This document shows, piece by piece, positions 8,493 to 17,329 of a DNA stretch of 64,000 nucleotides (positions are counted from its first letter, which is position 1; every line of letters starts with the position of its first letter). The stretch lies in NCBI RefSeq assembly GCF_006265115.1, contig NZ_SMDR01000001.1:1178001-1242000 (forward strand). Reading direction: 5' to 3'. This stretch comes from Arenimonas terrae. GTDB lineage: Bacteria; Pseudomonadota; Gammaproteobacteria; Xanthomonadales; Xanthomonadaceae. The notes under the pieces were generated by a model, which was not told where the DNA came from, made no database searches, and saw only the letters and a program-made list of their open reading frames with translations. The translations under genes and the position numbers were made by a program.

Positions 8493-9743
8493 CTATTCGT
8501 AGTCCTCGCCGTCCTCGACCTCGGCCGCTTCGGGCCGCTCTTCCGGATCTTCGGCCACCGGTTCGGGCGCATGCGGCATCGCCGCTTCCTGCACCGCCTG
8601 CTGTTCGCTGGTCTCGGTGCCCAGGTGGAAGGCGGCGTAACCCGGCAGCACGGCCTGGTTCTGCGACATGCCGATCACGCGGCCCGGCACCGGCGCCAGG
8701 ATGTAGCGCTCGATATTGCTGACCGGGTCGACCACCCGGCCCAGGCGCTGGCCGGCGACCACCCGCTGGCCCAGCGCGACTTCGCTGATCAGCAGGCCGC
8801 CGGAATTGGCGCGCACCCAGCGCGAGTCCAGGAAGATCGGCGCCGGTTCGGCCTGCGCAGCCAGCGGCACGGCGTTGATCTCGACCACGTCGGCCTCGGC
8901 CTGGCGCATGCCCAGCTTGAGCATCAGCCGGTCGATGGCGGCGACGGCCTGGGCGATCTCGGCCGGTTCAAGCCTGGTCGGCGCGCCTGCCTCGAACGTG
9001 ACCGAGGGAATGCCGACCGCGGTCGCGGCGGTACGCAGCATGCCGCGGTTGCCCGGGCTGTGCAGCACCACGGTGGCGCCGAAGCCGCGGGTGAACTCCA
9101 GCACGTCGGGCTGGGTCAGGTCGGCGCGCACCTGCGGCAGGTTGCTGCGGTCGAAGCTGCCGGTGTGGAAATCCACCAGCACATCGCAGTGGCGCACGAT
9201 GTCCTGGAAGAAGCCATTGGCGATGCGCGAGGCGATGCTGCCGTGGCGGCTGCCCGGGAACGAACGGTTGAGGTCGCGCCGGTCCGGCAGGTAGCGCGAG
9301 CCGCGCGAATAGCCGAACACGTTGACGATCGGCACGCCGATCACGGTGCCCGACAGCCGGGTCGGGTCCACCGAGTGGGCGATGCGGCGCACGATCTCGA
9401 CGCCGTTGATCTCGTCGCCGTGGATGCCCGCGACCAGGCACAGCACCGGGCCGGCCATCGCGCCGCGCGCCACCACCACCGGGCTGGCGATCTCGGCATT
9501 GCTGATGCCGCCGGCCGGGCGCCATTCCAGCTGCAGGCGCGTGCCGGGCACGACCAGGCGGTCGAGGATGGCCAGCGGCGTCACCAGCTCGGGCGCCGGC
9601 GGCAGCATTTCCGGCAGGGCGATGCCGGCCGGCGGCGTGGTCGGCGGCGTCGGCTCGCCGCCGGGCGGATCGACCGGGAAATCCTGCGCGGCCGCCGATG
9701 CGGCGGCCAGGGACAGCGCGAGCGCCAGCGCGCGGGTGCGCAT
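8493..9743 (-). CDS. secreted AstE/aspartoacylase-family zinc hydrolase
   Basis: A 416-residue protein of the succinylglutamate desuccinylase/aspartoacylase family (M14-related). Signal peptide about 1-20 (MRTRALALALSLAAASAAA) and a Pro-rich linker; zinc ligands in AGIHGDEIN and DFHTG; Arg-rich substrate region DRRDLNRSFPG; a C-terminal beta domain (IEAPVPGRV-like) and an acidic tail. The start at 9743 is chosen because its ATG overlaps the zur stop as TGATG, giving tight coupling; the start eight codons upstream would lie inside zur. Such proteins deacylate N-acyl amino acids or trim peptides, but the substrate is unknown. Coupling to zur suggests a link to zinc supply. Confidence 0.8.
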   Translation of the reverse strand: MRTRALALALSLAAASAAAQDFPVDPPGGEPTPPTTPPAGIALPEMLPPAPELVTPLAILDRLVVPGTRLQLEWRPAGGISNAEIASPVVVARGAMAGPVLCLVAGIHGDEINGVEIVRRIAHSVDPTRLSGTVIGVPIVNVFGYSRGSRYLPDRRDLNRSFPGSRHGSIASRIANGFFQDIVRHCDVLVDFHTGSFDRSNLPQVRADLTQPDVLEFTRGFGATVVLHSPGNRGMLRTAATAVGIPSVTFEAGAPTRLEPAEIAQAVAAIDRLMLKLGMRQAEADVVEINAVPLAAQAEPAPIFLDSRWVRANSGGLLISEVALGQRVVAGQRLGRVVDPVSNIERYILAPVPGRVIGMSQNQAVLPGYAAFHLGTETSEQQAVQEAAMPHAPEPVAEDPEERPEAAEVEDGEDYE

Positions 9744-10231
9744 CAGGCCGCCGAACAGGTTGCGCACAGGCCGTGCACCTCGAGGGTCTGCGCACGCGGC
9801 ACGAAACCCAGGGCCTTGGCCTGGCTGTCGAGCAGCTGCGGGATGCGTTCGTCCTCCAGCTCGGTCGCCGCCTGGCAGTTGTCGCAGATCAGGAAGGGCA
9901 CCGAATGGCGCGCGTGCGGGTGGTGGCAGCCGACGAAGGCATTGATCGAGGCCAGGCGGTGGATGAAGCCCTGCTCGAGCAGGAAATCCAGCGCCCGGTA
10001 GACCGTCGGCGGCGCGCTGCTGCCGTTCTGCGTCTTCATCGAATCGAGCAGGTCGTAGGCCTTCACCGGCTTGCCGGCCGCGGCGATCAGGCCCAGCACC
10101 TGGGCCCGCAGCGGGGTCAGGCGCAGGCCGCGCTCTTCGCAGGCCTTTTCGACCGCGTGCACGTAGCCGCTGGCATCGTGCACGTGATGCTCGGGGCTGG
10201 TGCAGTCGGTGTCGTGGGCGTGGCGTGGCAT
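9743..10231 (-). CDS. zur: zinc uptake regulator Zur (Fur family)
   Basis: A 162-residue winged-helix Fur-family repressor that senses zinc. The segment RLTPLRAQVLGLI through AYDLLDSM and PPTVYRALDFLLEQGFIH follows E. coli Zur closely. Structural zinc site cysteines are present as CDNC and CATC near the C-terminus, and a HHPHARH segment supplies regulatory-site ligands. The N-terminus (MPRHAHDTDCTSPEHHVH) is unusually His-rich. Its stop is shared with the start of the downstream AstE-like gene (TGATG). gltX ends 64 bases upstream on the same strand. Likely target in this window: the divergent promoter near 6350. Confidence 0.92.
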   Translation of the reverse strand: MPRHAHDTDCTSPEHHVHDASGYVHAVEKACEERGLRLTPLRAQVLGLIAAAGKPVKAYDLLDSMKTQNGSSAPPTVYRALDFLLEQGFIHRLASINAFVGCHHPHARHSVPFLICDNCQAATELEDERIPQLLDSQAKALGFVPRAQTLEVHGLCATCSAA

Positions 10232-10295
10232 GGGGCTAGGGTGGGCCTTGGCCGGGGCGAAATCAATTCGCCGCGAGCCGTGCGGGGGCTCGGGT

Positions 10296-11696
10296 TCAGG
10301 CGGGAATCTTCGCCAGCGCGGCGTCGATGCGCGCCAGCGCGGCCTCGCGGCCGGCCAGGAACACCGTGTGGTCGATCGAGGGGCTGACCTGGGTGCCGGT
10401 GATGGCCACGCGCAGCGGCTGGGCGATCTTGCCCAGGCCGACGCCCAGCGCCGCGGCGGTGGCGTCCAGCGCGCCGTGCACGGCCGGAACCGACCACTCG
10501 CCCAGCTTCGCCAGTTCGCCGCGCACGGTGTCCAGCGGCGCCTTCGCGGCGGCCACCAGATGCTTGGCCACGGCCGCGTCGTCGTACACGGCCAGCGGCT
10601 GGTACCAGACCGCGGCGCGTTCGGCCATTTCCTTAAGGGTCTGCACGCGGTCGCGCAGCGCCACCACGACATCGGCGGGTTTCGGGCCCTTGGCCAGGTC
10701 GTAACCCGCGGCAACGAGCTGCGGCTCGAAGTGTTTCGCCACCTCGGCCGGATCGTCGGTCTTGAGGTAGTGCTGGTTGAGCCAGCCCAGCTTGGCCGGG
10801 TCCAGGCGCGAGGCCTTCTGGTTGACGTCCTCGATCGCGAACAGCGCCTTGAGCTCGTCGCGGCTGAAGATTTCCTGGTCGCCGTGCGACCAGCCCAGGC
10901 GCGCCAGGTAGTTCACCAGCGCATGCGGCAGATAGCCCTCTTCCTTGTACGACATCACGTTGGCCGCGCCGGAGCGCTTGGACAGCTTGGCGCCCTCCGG
11001 GTCGAGGATCATCGGCATGTGCGCGAAGTGCGGCACCGTCGCGCCCAGGGCCTTGTAGATGTTGATCTGGCGCGGGGTGTTGTTGACGTGGTCGTCGCCG
11101 CGGATGACGTCGGTGATGCCCATGTCCAGGTCGTCGACCACGACCGCGAAGTTGTAGGTCGGATAGCCGTCGGAGCGGAAGATGACGAGGTCATCGAGCT
11201 CGTCGTTGCTCCATTCGATGAGGCCCTTGATCTTGTCGTCGAACACCACCGTGCCGCCGATCGGGTTCTTGAAGCGGATCACCCGGTTCGGATCGTCGCG
11301 GTACGGCTCGTTGCGTTCGCGGTAGTGGCCGTTGTAGCGCGGCTTGAGCTGGGCGGCCATCGCCGCCTCGCGCATGGCCTCGAGCTCTTCCTTGGTCTCG
11401 TAGGCGTAGTAGGCCGTGCCGGCGGCGACCATCTGCTCGGCCACCTCGCGGTAGCGGTCCAGGCGCGCGGTCTGGAAGACCGGACCCTCGTCGTACTCCA
11501 GGCCCAGCCAGTCCATGGCCTCCAGGATCGCGTCGATCGCGGCCTGGGTGCTGCGCTCACGGTCGGTGTCCTCGACCCGCAGGATGAACTGGCCGCCGCG
11601 GCGGCGCGCCTCGAGGTAGCAGTACAGCGCCGTGCGGGCGCCGCCGATATGCAGGAAACCGGTCGGGCTGGGGGCGAAACGGGTGCGGCAGGTCAT
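10296..11696 (-). CDS. gltX: glutamyl-tRNA synthetase
   Basis: Charges tRNA-Glu with glutamate in the cytoplasm. A 466-residue class I synthetase: [14 protein letters not shown] at the N-terminus (HIGH motif as HIGG, residues 16-19), KLSKR at about 237-241, and an alpha-helical anticodon-binding C-terminal half. The start [13 protein letters not shown] at 11696 is supported by the promoter: a start 11 codons earlier would use an ATG that is part of the minus-10 box at 11728-11733 and could not be in the transcript. Monocistronic or read through into zur. Confidence 0.95.
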   Translation of the reverse strand: MTCRTRFAPSPTGFLHIGGARTALYCYLEARRRGGQFILRVEDTDRERSTQAAIDAILEAMDWLGLEYDEGPVFQTARLDRYREVAEQMVAAGTAYYAYETKEELEAMREAAMAAQLKPRYNGHYRERNEPYRDDPNRVIRFKNPIGGTVVFDDKIKGLIEWSNDELDDLVIFRSDGYPTYNFAVVVDDLDMGITDVIRGDDHVNNTPRQINIYKALGATVPHFAHMPMILDPEGAKLSKRSGAANVMSYKEEGYLPHALVNYLARLGWSHGDQEIFSRDELKALFAIEDVNQKASRLDPAKLGWLNQHYLKTDDPAEVAKHFEPQLVAAGYDLAKGPKPADVVVALRDRVQTLKEMAERAAVWYQPLAVYDDAAVAKHLVAAAKAPLDTVRGELAKLGEWSVPAVHGALDATAAALGVGLGKIAQPLRVAITGTQVSPSIDHTVFLAGREAALARIDAALAKIPA

Positions 11697-11727
11697 CGGG
11701 CCGGGCTCGGGGAACGGGAAGCCGGGC

Positions 11728-11733
11728 ATTTTA
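11728..11733 (-). promoter_or_regulatory. minus-10 box of gltX
   Basis: TAAAAT on the minus strand, followed by GCCCGGC, gives a predicted leader of about 25 bases before the gltX ATG at 11696. Confidence 0.55.
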
Positions 11734-11741
11734 CGCGCTCG

Positions 11742-11767
11742 CCCCGGCCCCTGCTCGGGGGCCGGGA
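11742..11767. terminator. GC-rich hairpin after the DUF4399 gene
   Basis: A CCCCGGCCCC / GGGGGCCGGG hairpin with a short loop lies between the DUF4399 stop and the gltX promoter. There is no T-run, so this is only a possible terminator. Confidence 0.4.
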
Positions 11768-11780
11768 CGGGCGGACCGGG

Positions 11781-12206
11781 TCACTTCACCGTGATGGTGA
11801 TGACCTCGGAGGCCACGACCGGGTCGTGCGGGATGTGGCTGTGGTCGCCGACCAGCAGCTGCAGGGTGTGCTTGCCGGGCGCCAGAGTGAGCGTGGTCTC
11901 GGTCTGGCCCTTGCCGAAATGCAGGTGCCGGGCGTCGTTCGGGATCGGCTGGCCGGCGGGAGGCAGCGGCGCGTCCACGATCAGGTGGTGGTGACCGGTA
12001 CCTTCGGCGACAGTGCCGGCCGGCGCCACGCCCATGCCGCGCAGGCCGAAGCGCACCTGCACCGGGCCGGTGACCGTTTCGCCGTCCTGGGGGCTGATGA
12101 AATACACCGCTGCGTCCGCGGGCGACGGTGTGCGCGGCAGCTCGGCGGCCAGGACAGCGCCGGCGAGCAGGCAGAGGGTGGACAGGCCGAGGGCGAGCGG
12201 CTTCAT
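11781..12206 (-). CDS. secreted DUF4399 protein
   Basis: A 141-residue exported protein with a signal peptide at 1-20 and the DUF4399 pattern: AAVYFISPQDGETVTGP, a GHHHLIVD segment, HLHFGKGQTE and HTLQLLVGDHSHIPHDP. The conserved histidine clusters suggest metal binding, but no activity is established for the family, and database labels of RodA-type shape proteins for it are misannotations. A GGAG lies seven to eight bases upstream and a minus-10 TAGGAT at 12242-12237 gives a leader of about 24 bases. It is divergent from the cyclophilin gene. Confidence 0.82.
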   Translation of the reverse strand: MKPLALGLSTLCLLAGAVLAAELPRTPSPADAAVYFISPQDGETVTGPVQVRFGLRGMGVAPAGTVAEGTGHHHLIVDAPLPPAGQPIPNDARHLHFGKGQTETTLTLAPGKHTLQLLVGDHSHIPHDPVVASEVITITVK

Positions 12207-12236
12207 GGACGGATCTCCGTATCGATGGGGTTTTCC

Positions 12237-12289
12237 ATCCTACCCGCGCCCGCCGCCGGCCGGGCTGAGGGCGGAGCCTGCGGTACCAT
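12237..12289. promoter_or_regulatory. divergent minus-10 boxes, DUF4399 and cyclophilin genes
   Basis: TAGGAT on the minus strand (12242-12237) serves the DUF4399 gene; TACCAT on the plus strand (12284-12289) lies about 33 bases before the cyclophilin ATG. Minus-35 elements are not evident. Confidence 0.4.
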
Positions 12290-12321
12290 GACCGTCGATC
12301 CTGCCTGCCCCGGAGCCGCGG

Positions 12322-12999
12322 ATGCCGGTCCGTCCGATCCTGCTTTTCGCCTGCCTGCTGCTGACGCCACCCGCCTTCGCCACCGCCGTGCCGGCGCCGG
12401 CCGCGCCGCTGACGCCGCCGGTGGTCGCGCCGGCGCCGCAGCGGGTGCTGATGGTGACTTCGCTCGGCGAGATCACGATCGAACTCGACGCCGCCGCCGC
12501 GCCGAAGACGGTCGAGAACTTCCTGGCCTACGCGCGCGATGGCCACTACAACGGCACCGTCTTCCACCGCGTGGTGCCGGGCCTGCTGGTGCAGGGCGGC
12601 GCATTCACGCCCGACCTGCAGCAGAAACCGAGCCGCGCACCGGTGCCCAATGAGGCCGGCAACGGCCTGTCCAACCGCCGCGGCACGATCGCCGCCGCGC
12701 GCGACCGCGGCGTCAGCGATTCGGCCACGGCGCAGTTCTTCATCAACCTGGCCGACAACCCGCATTTCGACCGCGGCGACGGCGACAGCGCCTACACCGC
12801 CGGTTATGCCGTGTTCGGGCGCGTGCTGCAGGGCCTGGACGTGGTCGAGCGCATCGCCGCGCTGCCCACGTCCGCGCGCGGACCGTTCCCGGCCTGGGTG
12901 CCCGACACGCCGGTGGTGATCGAACGCGTGCAGCTGCTCGATCCGCTGCCGCCGCCCGCGCCGTCGCCGGCCGAACCGACGGAGCCTTCGACCCGATGA
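12322..12999 (+). CDS. periplasmic peptidyl-prolyl cis-trans isomerase, cyclophilin type
   Basis: A 225-residue exported PPIase that speeds proline isomerisation during folding of envelope proteins. Signal peptide about 1-20, a Pro/Ala linker, then a bacterial cyclophilin core (ELDAAAAPKTVENFLAYA, GTVFHRVVPGLLVQGG, ATAQFFINL) and a Pro-rich C-terminal tail. Residues FHR, QFFIN and the final RVQ strand match the active-site framework. The stop overlaps the lpxH ATG by four bases (ATGA), so the two are translationally coupled, an arrangement also seen in related bacteria. Confidence 0.9.
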   Translation: MPVRPILLFACLLLTPPAFATAVPAPAAPLTPPVVAPAPQRVLMVTSLGEITIELDAAAAPKTVENFLAYARDGHYNGTVFHRVVPGLLVQGGAFTPDLQQKPSRAPVPNEAGNGLSNRRGTIAAARDRGVSDSATAQFFINLADNPHFDRGDGDSAYTAGYAVFGRVLQGLDVVERIAALPTSARGPFPAWVPDTPVVIERVQLLDPLPPPAPSPAEPTEPSTR

Positions 13000-13712
13000 C
13001 CGTGCTGTTCGTCTCCGACCTGCACCTGGACGCCTCGCGCCCGGCGATCACGGCCCTGTTCCTGGACTTCCTGGCCGGCGAAGCGCGCCAGGCCGAGGCG
13101 CTCTACATCCTGGGCGACCTGTTCGAAGCCTGGGTCGGCGACGACGATCCCGGCGAACCCGGCGCCTCGGTGTGCGCGACGCTGCGGGCGCTGGCCGCCC
13201 GCGGCGTGCCGGTGTTCCTGATGCGCGGCAACCGCGATTTCCTGTACGGCCAGGCCATGGCCGAACGCTGCGGCGCGACGCTGCTGCCCGACCCGTGCGT
13301 CATCTCGCTGCACGGCCGCCCCACCCTGCTGATGCACGGCGACCTGCTGTGCAGCGACGACGCGGCCTACCAGGCGTTCCGGCGCCAGGTGCGCGATCCG
13401 GCCTGGCAGGCGAACTTCCTTGCGCAACCGCTGCCGGCGCGGCAGGCCTTCGCCGCGCAGGCGCGCGCGGCCAGCAGGCAGCACCAGGCCGGCGTCTCGG
13501 AAATGATCACCGACGTCACGCCGGCCACGGTCGAAAGCACGCTGGCGAGCTACGGCGTCGACCGCCTGATCCACGGCCACACCCACCGCCCGGCCATCCA
13601 TGCGCTGACCGTGAATGGCCAGCCCGCGATCCGGGTCGTGCTCGGCGACTGGTACGAGCAGGGCTCGGTGCTGCGCGCCAGCGCCGACGGCCTCGCGCTC
13701 ACCGCGATCTGA
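12996..13712 (+). CDS. lpxH: UDP-2,3-diacylglucosamine diphosphatase LpxH
   Basis: Fourth enzyme of lipid A synthesis: cleaves UDP-2,3-diacylglucosamine to lipid X and UMP at the inner membrane. A 238-residue calcineurin-like phosphoesterase with FVSDLHLD (DxH), ILGDLFE (GD), MRGNRDF (GNRD), LLMHGDLLC (H) and the closing IHGHTHRP. Length and order match the LpxH family rather than LpxI or LpxG. Coupled to the upstream cyclophilin gene. Confidence 0.95.
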   Translation: MTVLFVSDLHLDASRPAITALFLDFLAGEARQAEALYILGDLFEAWVGDDDPGEPGASVCATLRALAARGVPVFLMRGNRDFLYGQAMAERCGATLLPDPCVISLHGRPTLLMHGDLLCSDDAAYQAFRRQVRDPAWQANFLAQPLPARQAFAAQARAASRQHQAGVSEMITDVTPATVESTLASYGVDRLIHGHTHRPAIHALTVNGQPAIRVVLGDWYEQGSVLRASADGLALTAI

Positions 13713-13739
13713 CGCCGGCGCCCCGTGCGCCGCGCGAAC

Positions 13740-14444
13740 TCAGTCCAGCAGCGCCGGCGGCGGGCGGAAGCCGCCGACCTCGAACTCGAAGACCGGGACC
13801 AGGTGGCCCGAGCGCGGCAGCTGGACGCGCACGCGCTTGGCCGCGCGCATCGCGGCGAGGAAGCGTTCGCGCTCCTCGATGAACAGCGCCGGCCCCGTGC
13901 CGGTGTCGGCCGGGTCGCCGACGTAGGACTGCGCCTGGCCCTCGTCGAAGCGGATCTGCAGCCGGCACGGCGGCCCGCATTCGAGCGCCTTCTGGGTCAG
14001 CACCAGGTAGACGCTGTCGCCCCATTCGGGATGCCGGCGCAGGATCAGGCGCGCGTCCGGGATCGCCGCCACTTCGTCCTCTTCCGACTCGGGGCTGGTC
14101 TCGACCCGGCTGTAGATCGCGGCCGTGTGCTGGGTGCCGCCGGCGGCGGGAATGGCCTGGTATTCCCAAAGGCCGGCCAGACGGCGCATCTCGCGCATCG
14201 CCTCGGCTTCGGCGCGCACCTGGTCCAGAGTCGCGCGCATCGTCTTCGCGGCCTCGGTCTCGCCGTGGCGGCGGCGAAGCTCGTCGCCCCTGGCTTCGGC
14301 GATCTCCCAGTCGGCGTCGGCGCGCGCGGCCTCGTAGGCCTTCAGCAGTTCGGCGCCCTTGGCCTCGTCGAAGGCGGGGTCGACCTCGGCGGGCTGGCAG
14401 GCGGCCAGCGCCAGCGCGGACATCAGCAGCAGCTTGCGGATCAT
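13740..14444 (-). CDS. hypothetical lipoprotein
   Basis: A 234-residue lipoprotein of unknown function. The start at 14444 gives MIRKLLLMSALALAACQP with a lipobox (LAAC, Cys16) and signal-peptidase II site; starts further upstream would lie inside the DUF455 gene. Residues about 30-105 are Glu/Ala/Arg-rich and helical, possibly coiled coil; the rest has beta character with a CGPPC pair. No family was recognised. It starts five bases before the stop of the DUF455 gene, so the two may be co-transcribed. Confidence 0.7.
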   Translation of the reverse strand: MIRKLLLMSALALAACQPAEVDPAFDEAKGAELLKAYEAARADADWEIAEARGDELRRRHGETEAAKTMRATLDQVRAEAEAMREMRRLAGLWEYQAIPAAGGTQHTAAIYSRVETSPESEEDEVAAIPDARLILRRHPEWGDSVYLVLTQKALECGPPCRLQIRFDEGQAQSYVGDPADTGTGPALFIEERERFLAAMRAAKRVRVQLPRSGHLVPVFEFEVGGFRPPPALLD

Positions 14445-14448
14445 GCGG

Positions 14449-15249
14449 TCACTCCATCGCCTCGAGCAGGCGCATCTCGTCGTCATCAAAACCGGCGGCG
14501 GCGCGCGCCGGGCGGTTGAAGGGGCCCCGCACCGAACTGCGCGCGACCTCGCGCACCAGCCGGATGAACTCGGGCCCGGGCGCCAGGCCCTCGCGCGCGC
14601 AGCACCAGTGGTACCAGCGGGTGCCGGCGGCGACGTGGGCCACTTCCTCGCGCAGGATCACTTCCAGGATCTCCGCCGATACGGCGTCGCCGTTGCCGCG
14701 CAGCCGCGCGATCATGCCCGGCGTCACGTCCAGGCCGCGCGCCTCGAGCACGCGCGGCACCAGGGCCATGCGCACGCGGCAGTCGTCGGCGGTCTTTTCC
14801 GCCATCTCCCACAGGCCGTTGTGCGCGGCGTGGTCGCCGTAGGCCGCGCCCAATTCGGCCATCCGCGCGGACAGCATCGCGAAGTGGCGGGCCTCGTCGT
14901 CGGCCACGCCGACCCAGTCGGCGTAGTACCCGACTGGCATGCCGCGGAAGCGGTAGACCGCATCCCAGGCCAGGTTGACGGCGTTGAATTCGATGTGGGC
15001 AATGGCGTGCAGGAAGGCGGCGCGGCCTTCGACCGTGCCCATCCCGCGCTGCGGCACGTCGCGCGGATGCACCAGCCGCGGCGTTTCCGGCCGGCCCGGC
15101 GCGGTGATCGGCGCCGGCGGCGGCGCGTCGTCGGGAATACCAAGCTCGCCTGCGCGGAAGGCCGTCGCCGCGGCGTGCGTCAGCGCGACCTTGCGGGCCG
15201 GCTCGGCCTCGTCAAGACAGGCGCGGGCGGCATCGAACAGCGAGCGCAT
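14449..15249 (-). CDS. DUF455 ferritin-like protein
   Basis: A 266-residue DUF455 family member. The pattern AAFLHAIAHIEFNAVNLAWDAVYRF, DEARHFAMLSARM and EEVAHVAAGTRWY gives the repeated E and ExxH ligands of a ferritin-like four-helix bundle, suggesting a di-metal site. Function is not established; some relatives resemble MiaE-type tRNA hydroxylases. It follows purF by 19 bases on the same strand and so may be part of the SPOR protein-cvpA-purF unit. Confidence 0.8.
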   Translation of the reverse strand: MRSLFDAARACLDEAEPARKVALTHAAATAFRAGELGIPDDAPPPAPITAPGRPETPRLVHPRDVPQRGMGTVEGRAAFLHAIAHIEFNAVNLAWDAVYRFRGMPVGYYADWVGVADDEARHFAMLSARMAELGAAYGDHAAHNGLWEMAEKTADDCRVRMALVPRVLEARGLDVTPGMIARLRGNGDAVSAEILEVILREEVAHVAAGTRWYHWCCAREGLAPGPEFIRLVREVARSSVRGPFNRPARAAAGFDDDEMRLLEAME

Positions 15250-15268
15250 GTCTCCGCCCGGCGCCGGC

Positions 15269-16741
15269 TCAGGACGCGCGCCGCTTGCGCTTGGCGTCGT
15301 CGCTGCGAAGCTGCTGGATGCGTTCGAAATAACCGGGCTCGATGCCGGTGACGTATTCGCCGCTGAAGCAGGAGCTGTCGAAACGTTTGCCCGGGAACTT
15401 CGGGCCGGCGACCGCCGCCTCGAGGTCGGCCAGGTCCTGGTAGATCAGCCAGTCGCAGCCGAGCAGCTTCTCGATCTCGGCCTCGCTGCGGCCGTGCGCC
15501 ACCAGCTCCTCGGCCGAGGGCATGTCGATGCCGTAGATGTTCGGGTGCCGTACCGGCGGCGCCGCCGAGGCCAGGTACACCTTCTTGGCGCCGGCGTCGC
15601 GCGCCATCTGCACGATCTGCTGACTGGTGGTGCCGCGCACGATCGAGTCGTCCACCAGCAGCACCACCCGGTCCTTGAACTCCAGCGGGATCGGGTTGAG
15701 CTTGCGGCGCACCGATTTCACGCGCTCGCCCTGTCCCGGCATGATGAAGGTGCGGCCGACGTAGCGGTTCTTGATGAAACCCTCGCGGTACTTCACGCCC
15801 AGCACGTTGGCGATCTCCAGCGCGGCGTCGCGCGAGGTGTCCGGGATCGGGATCACGGTGTCGATGCCGTGGTCGGGCCGCAGGCGCAGGATCTTCTGGC
15901 CCAGGGTCACGCCCATGCGCATGCGCGCCTTGTGCACCGAGATGTTCTCGATCATCGAGTCCGGGCGGGCGAAATACACGTACTCGAAGATGCAGGGCGC
16001 GTGCTGCTGCGCCTCGGCGCAGACCTCGGCGTGCAGCTGGCCGTTGCCGGTGATCACCACCGCCTCGCCCGGCTGGATGTCGCGCTCGCGCACGAAGCCC
16101 AGGATGTCGAGCGCGACGCTTTCCGACGCCACCGCGTAGTCGGTGCCGCCGTCGGCGCGCTGGCGCTTGCCCAGCACCAGCGGCCGGATGCCGTGCGGGT
16201 CGCGGAAGGCGACCAGGCCCAGGCCCAGCACCATGCTCACCACCGCGTAGCCGCCGGTGCAGCGGCGGTGCACGCCGGCGACCGCGGCCACCGCGGCCTG
16301 CGGCGTCAGCGCGCCCTGCGCCTGCAGTTCGTGCGCGAACACGTTCAGCAGCACCTCGGAGTCGGACTCGGTGTTGACGTTGCGCTTGTCCTGCTCGAAC
16401 ACCAGGCGCCGCAGCGCGTCGGTGTTGATCAGGTTGCCGTTGTGCGCCAGGGCGATGCCGTAGGGCGAGTTCACGTAGAAGGGCTGCGCTTCATCCGAAC
16501 CTTCTGAACCGGCGGTCGGGTAGCGGCAGTGGCCGATGCCCACTCGCCCGGTCAGCAGCGCCATCGCGTCCTCGTCGAAGACCTCCTTCACCAGGCCGTT
16601 GCCCTTGTGCAGGCGGACCTTGTTGCCGTCCATCGTGGCGATGCCGGCCGCGTCCTGGCCGCGGTGCTGGAGCACCGTCAGGCCGTCGTACAGGGCCGCC
16701 GCGACGTCGCTGGCGCCGGCGATTCCGATGATGCCGCACAT
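15269..16741 (-). CDS. purF: amidophosphoribosyltransferase PurF
   Basis: First committed enzyme of de novo purine synthesis, making 5-phosphoribosylamine from PRPP and glutamine. 490 residues. After loss of Met1, Cys2 (MCGIIGIAG) becomes the N-terminal nucleophile of the class II glutaminase domain; [17 protein letters not shown] and AHNGNL follow. The phosphoribosyltransferase domain carries [15 protein letters not shown] as the PRPP loop. It lies five bases downstream of cvpA, the conserved cvpA-purF pairing. Confidence 0.96.
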   Translation of the reverse strand: MCGIIGIAGASDVAAALYDGLTVLQHRGQDAAGIATMDGNKVRLHKGNGLVKEVFDEDAMALLTGRVGIGHCRYPTAGSEGSDEAQPFYVNSPYGIALAHNGNLINTDALRRLVFEQDKRNVNTESDSEVLLNVFAHELQAQGALTPQAAVAAVAGVHRRCTGGYAVVSMVLGLGLVAFRDPHGIRPLVLGKRQRADGGTDYAVASESVALDILGFVRERDIQPGEAVVITGNGQLHAEVCAEAQQHAPCIFEYVYFARPDSMIENISVHKARMRMGVTLGQKILRLRPDHGIDTVIPIPDTSRDAALEIANVLGVKYREGFIKNRYVGRTFIMPGQGERVKSVRRKLNPIPLEFKDRVVLLVDDSIVRGTTSQQIVQMARDAGAKKVYLASAAPPVRHPNIYGIDMPSAEELVAHGRSEAEIEKLLGCDWLIYQDLADLEAAVAGPKFPGKRFDSSCFSGEYVTGIEPGYFERIQQLRSDDAKRKRRAS

Positions 16742-16746
16742 AGGTT

Positions 16747-17313
16747 TCAGGTCTCCGGAACAGGGGGGGCGGCCGCGTCCTGCGGCTCGCCGGAAAGGAA
16801 AGGTTCGGTCGCCTCGGGCGGCGCCTCGAACCGGACATGCTCGGCCGCGGCCGGCGGCAGGAAACCCACCATCCACTCGGCGCCGCGCTGCACGCCCGGG
16901 ATGAAGCGCGACTGCGACCACCAGGCGTCCTGCGGCACCGGTGTGAAGCCCAGCAGCATCACTGCCACGCAGGCCAGCACCAGGCCGCGCGCCAGCCCAA
17001 AACCCAGGCCCAGCACCCGGTCGGTGCCCGACAGCCCGGTATTGGCGATCAGCTTGCCGATGCCCCAGGTGGCCAGGCCGCCCAGGACCAGCACGACCAG
17101 GAACACGCCGGCATACCCGAGGAACAGCCGCGCCGAGGGTTCGTCGACGCCGGTGAGATATGCGGCCACATCGGCGCCGAACCCGATCGACAGCCAGAAC
17201 GCACCGATCCAGACCGTGAGCGACAGCACCTCGACCACGAAGCCCCGCCACACGCCGATCGCCATCGAGATCGCGAGCACGACCAGCAGCGCGTAGTCGG
17301 CCCAGTTCAGCAT
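16747..17313 (-). CDS. cvpA: CvpA family membrane protein
   Basis: A 188-residue inner-membrane protein with four predicted helices (about 6-26, 28-50, 65-85, 103-123) and a hydrophilic C-terminal tail. The N-terminus [23 protein letters not shown] is typical of the family, named for colicin V production. CvpA is needed for envelope stress tolerance in several bacteria, but its biochemistry is unsettled. It sits between the SPOR protein and purF as in many gammaproteobacteria. Confidence 0.9.
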   Translation of the reverse strand: MLNWADYALLVVLAISMAIGVWRGFVVEVLSLTVWIGAFWLSIGFGADVAAYLTGVDEPSARLFLGYAGVFLVVLVLGGLATWGIGKLIANTGLSGTDRVLGLGFGLARGLVLACVAVMLLGFTPVPQDAWWSQSRFIPGVQRGAEWMVGFLPPAAAEHVRFEAPPEATEPFLSGEPQDAAAPPVPET

Positions 17314-17329
17314 CGGCGGCAGGTCCGGG

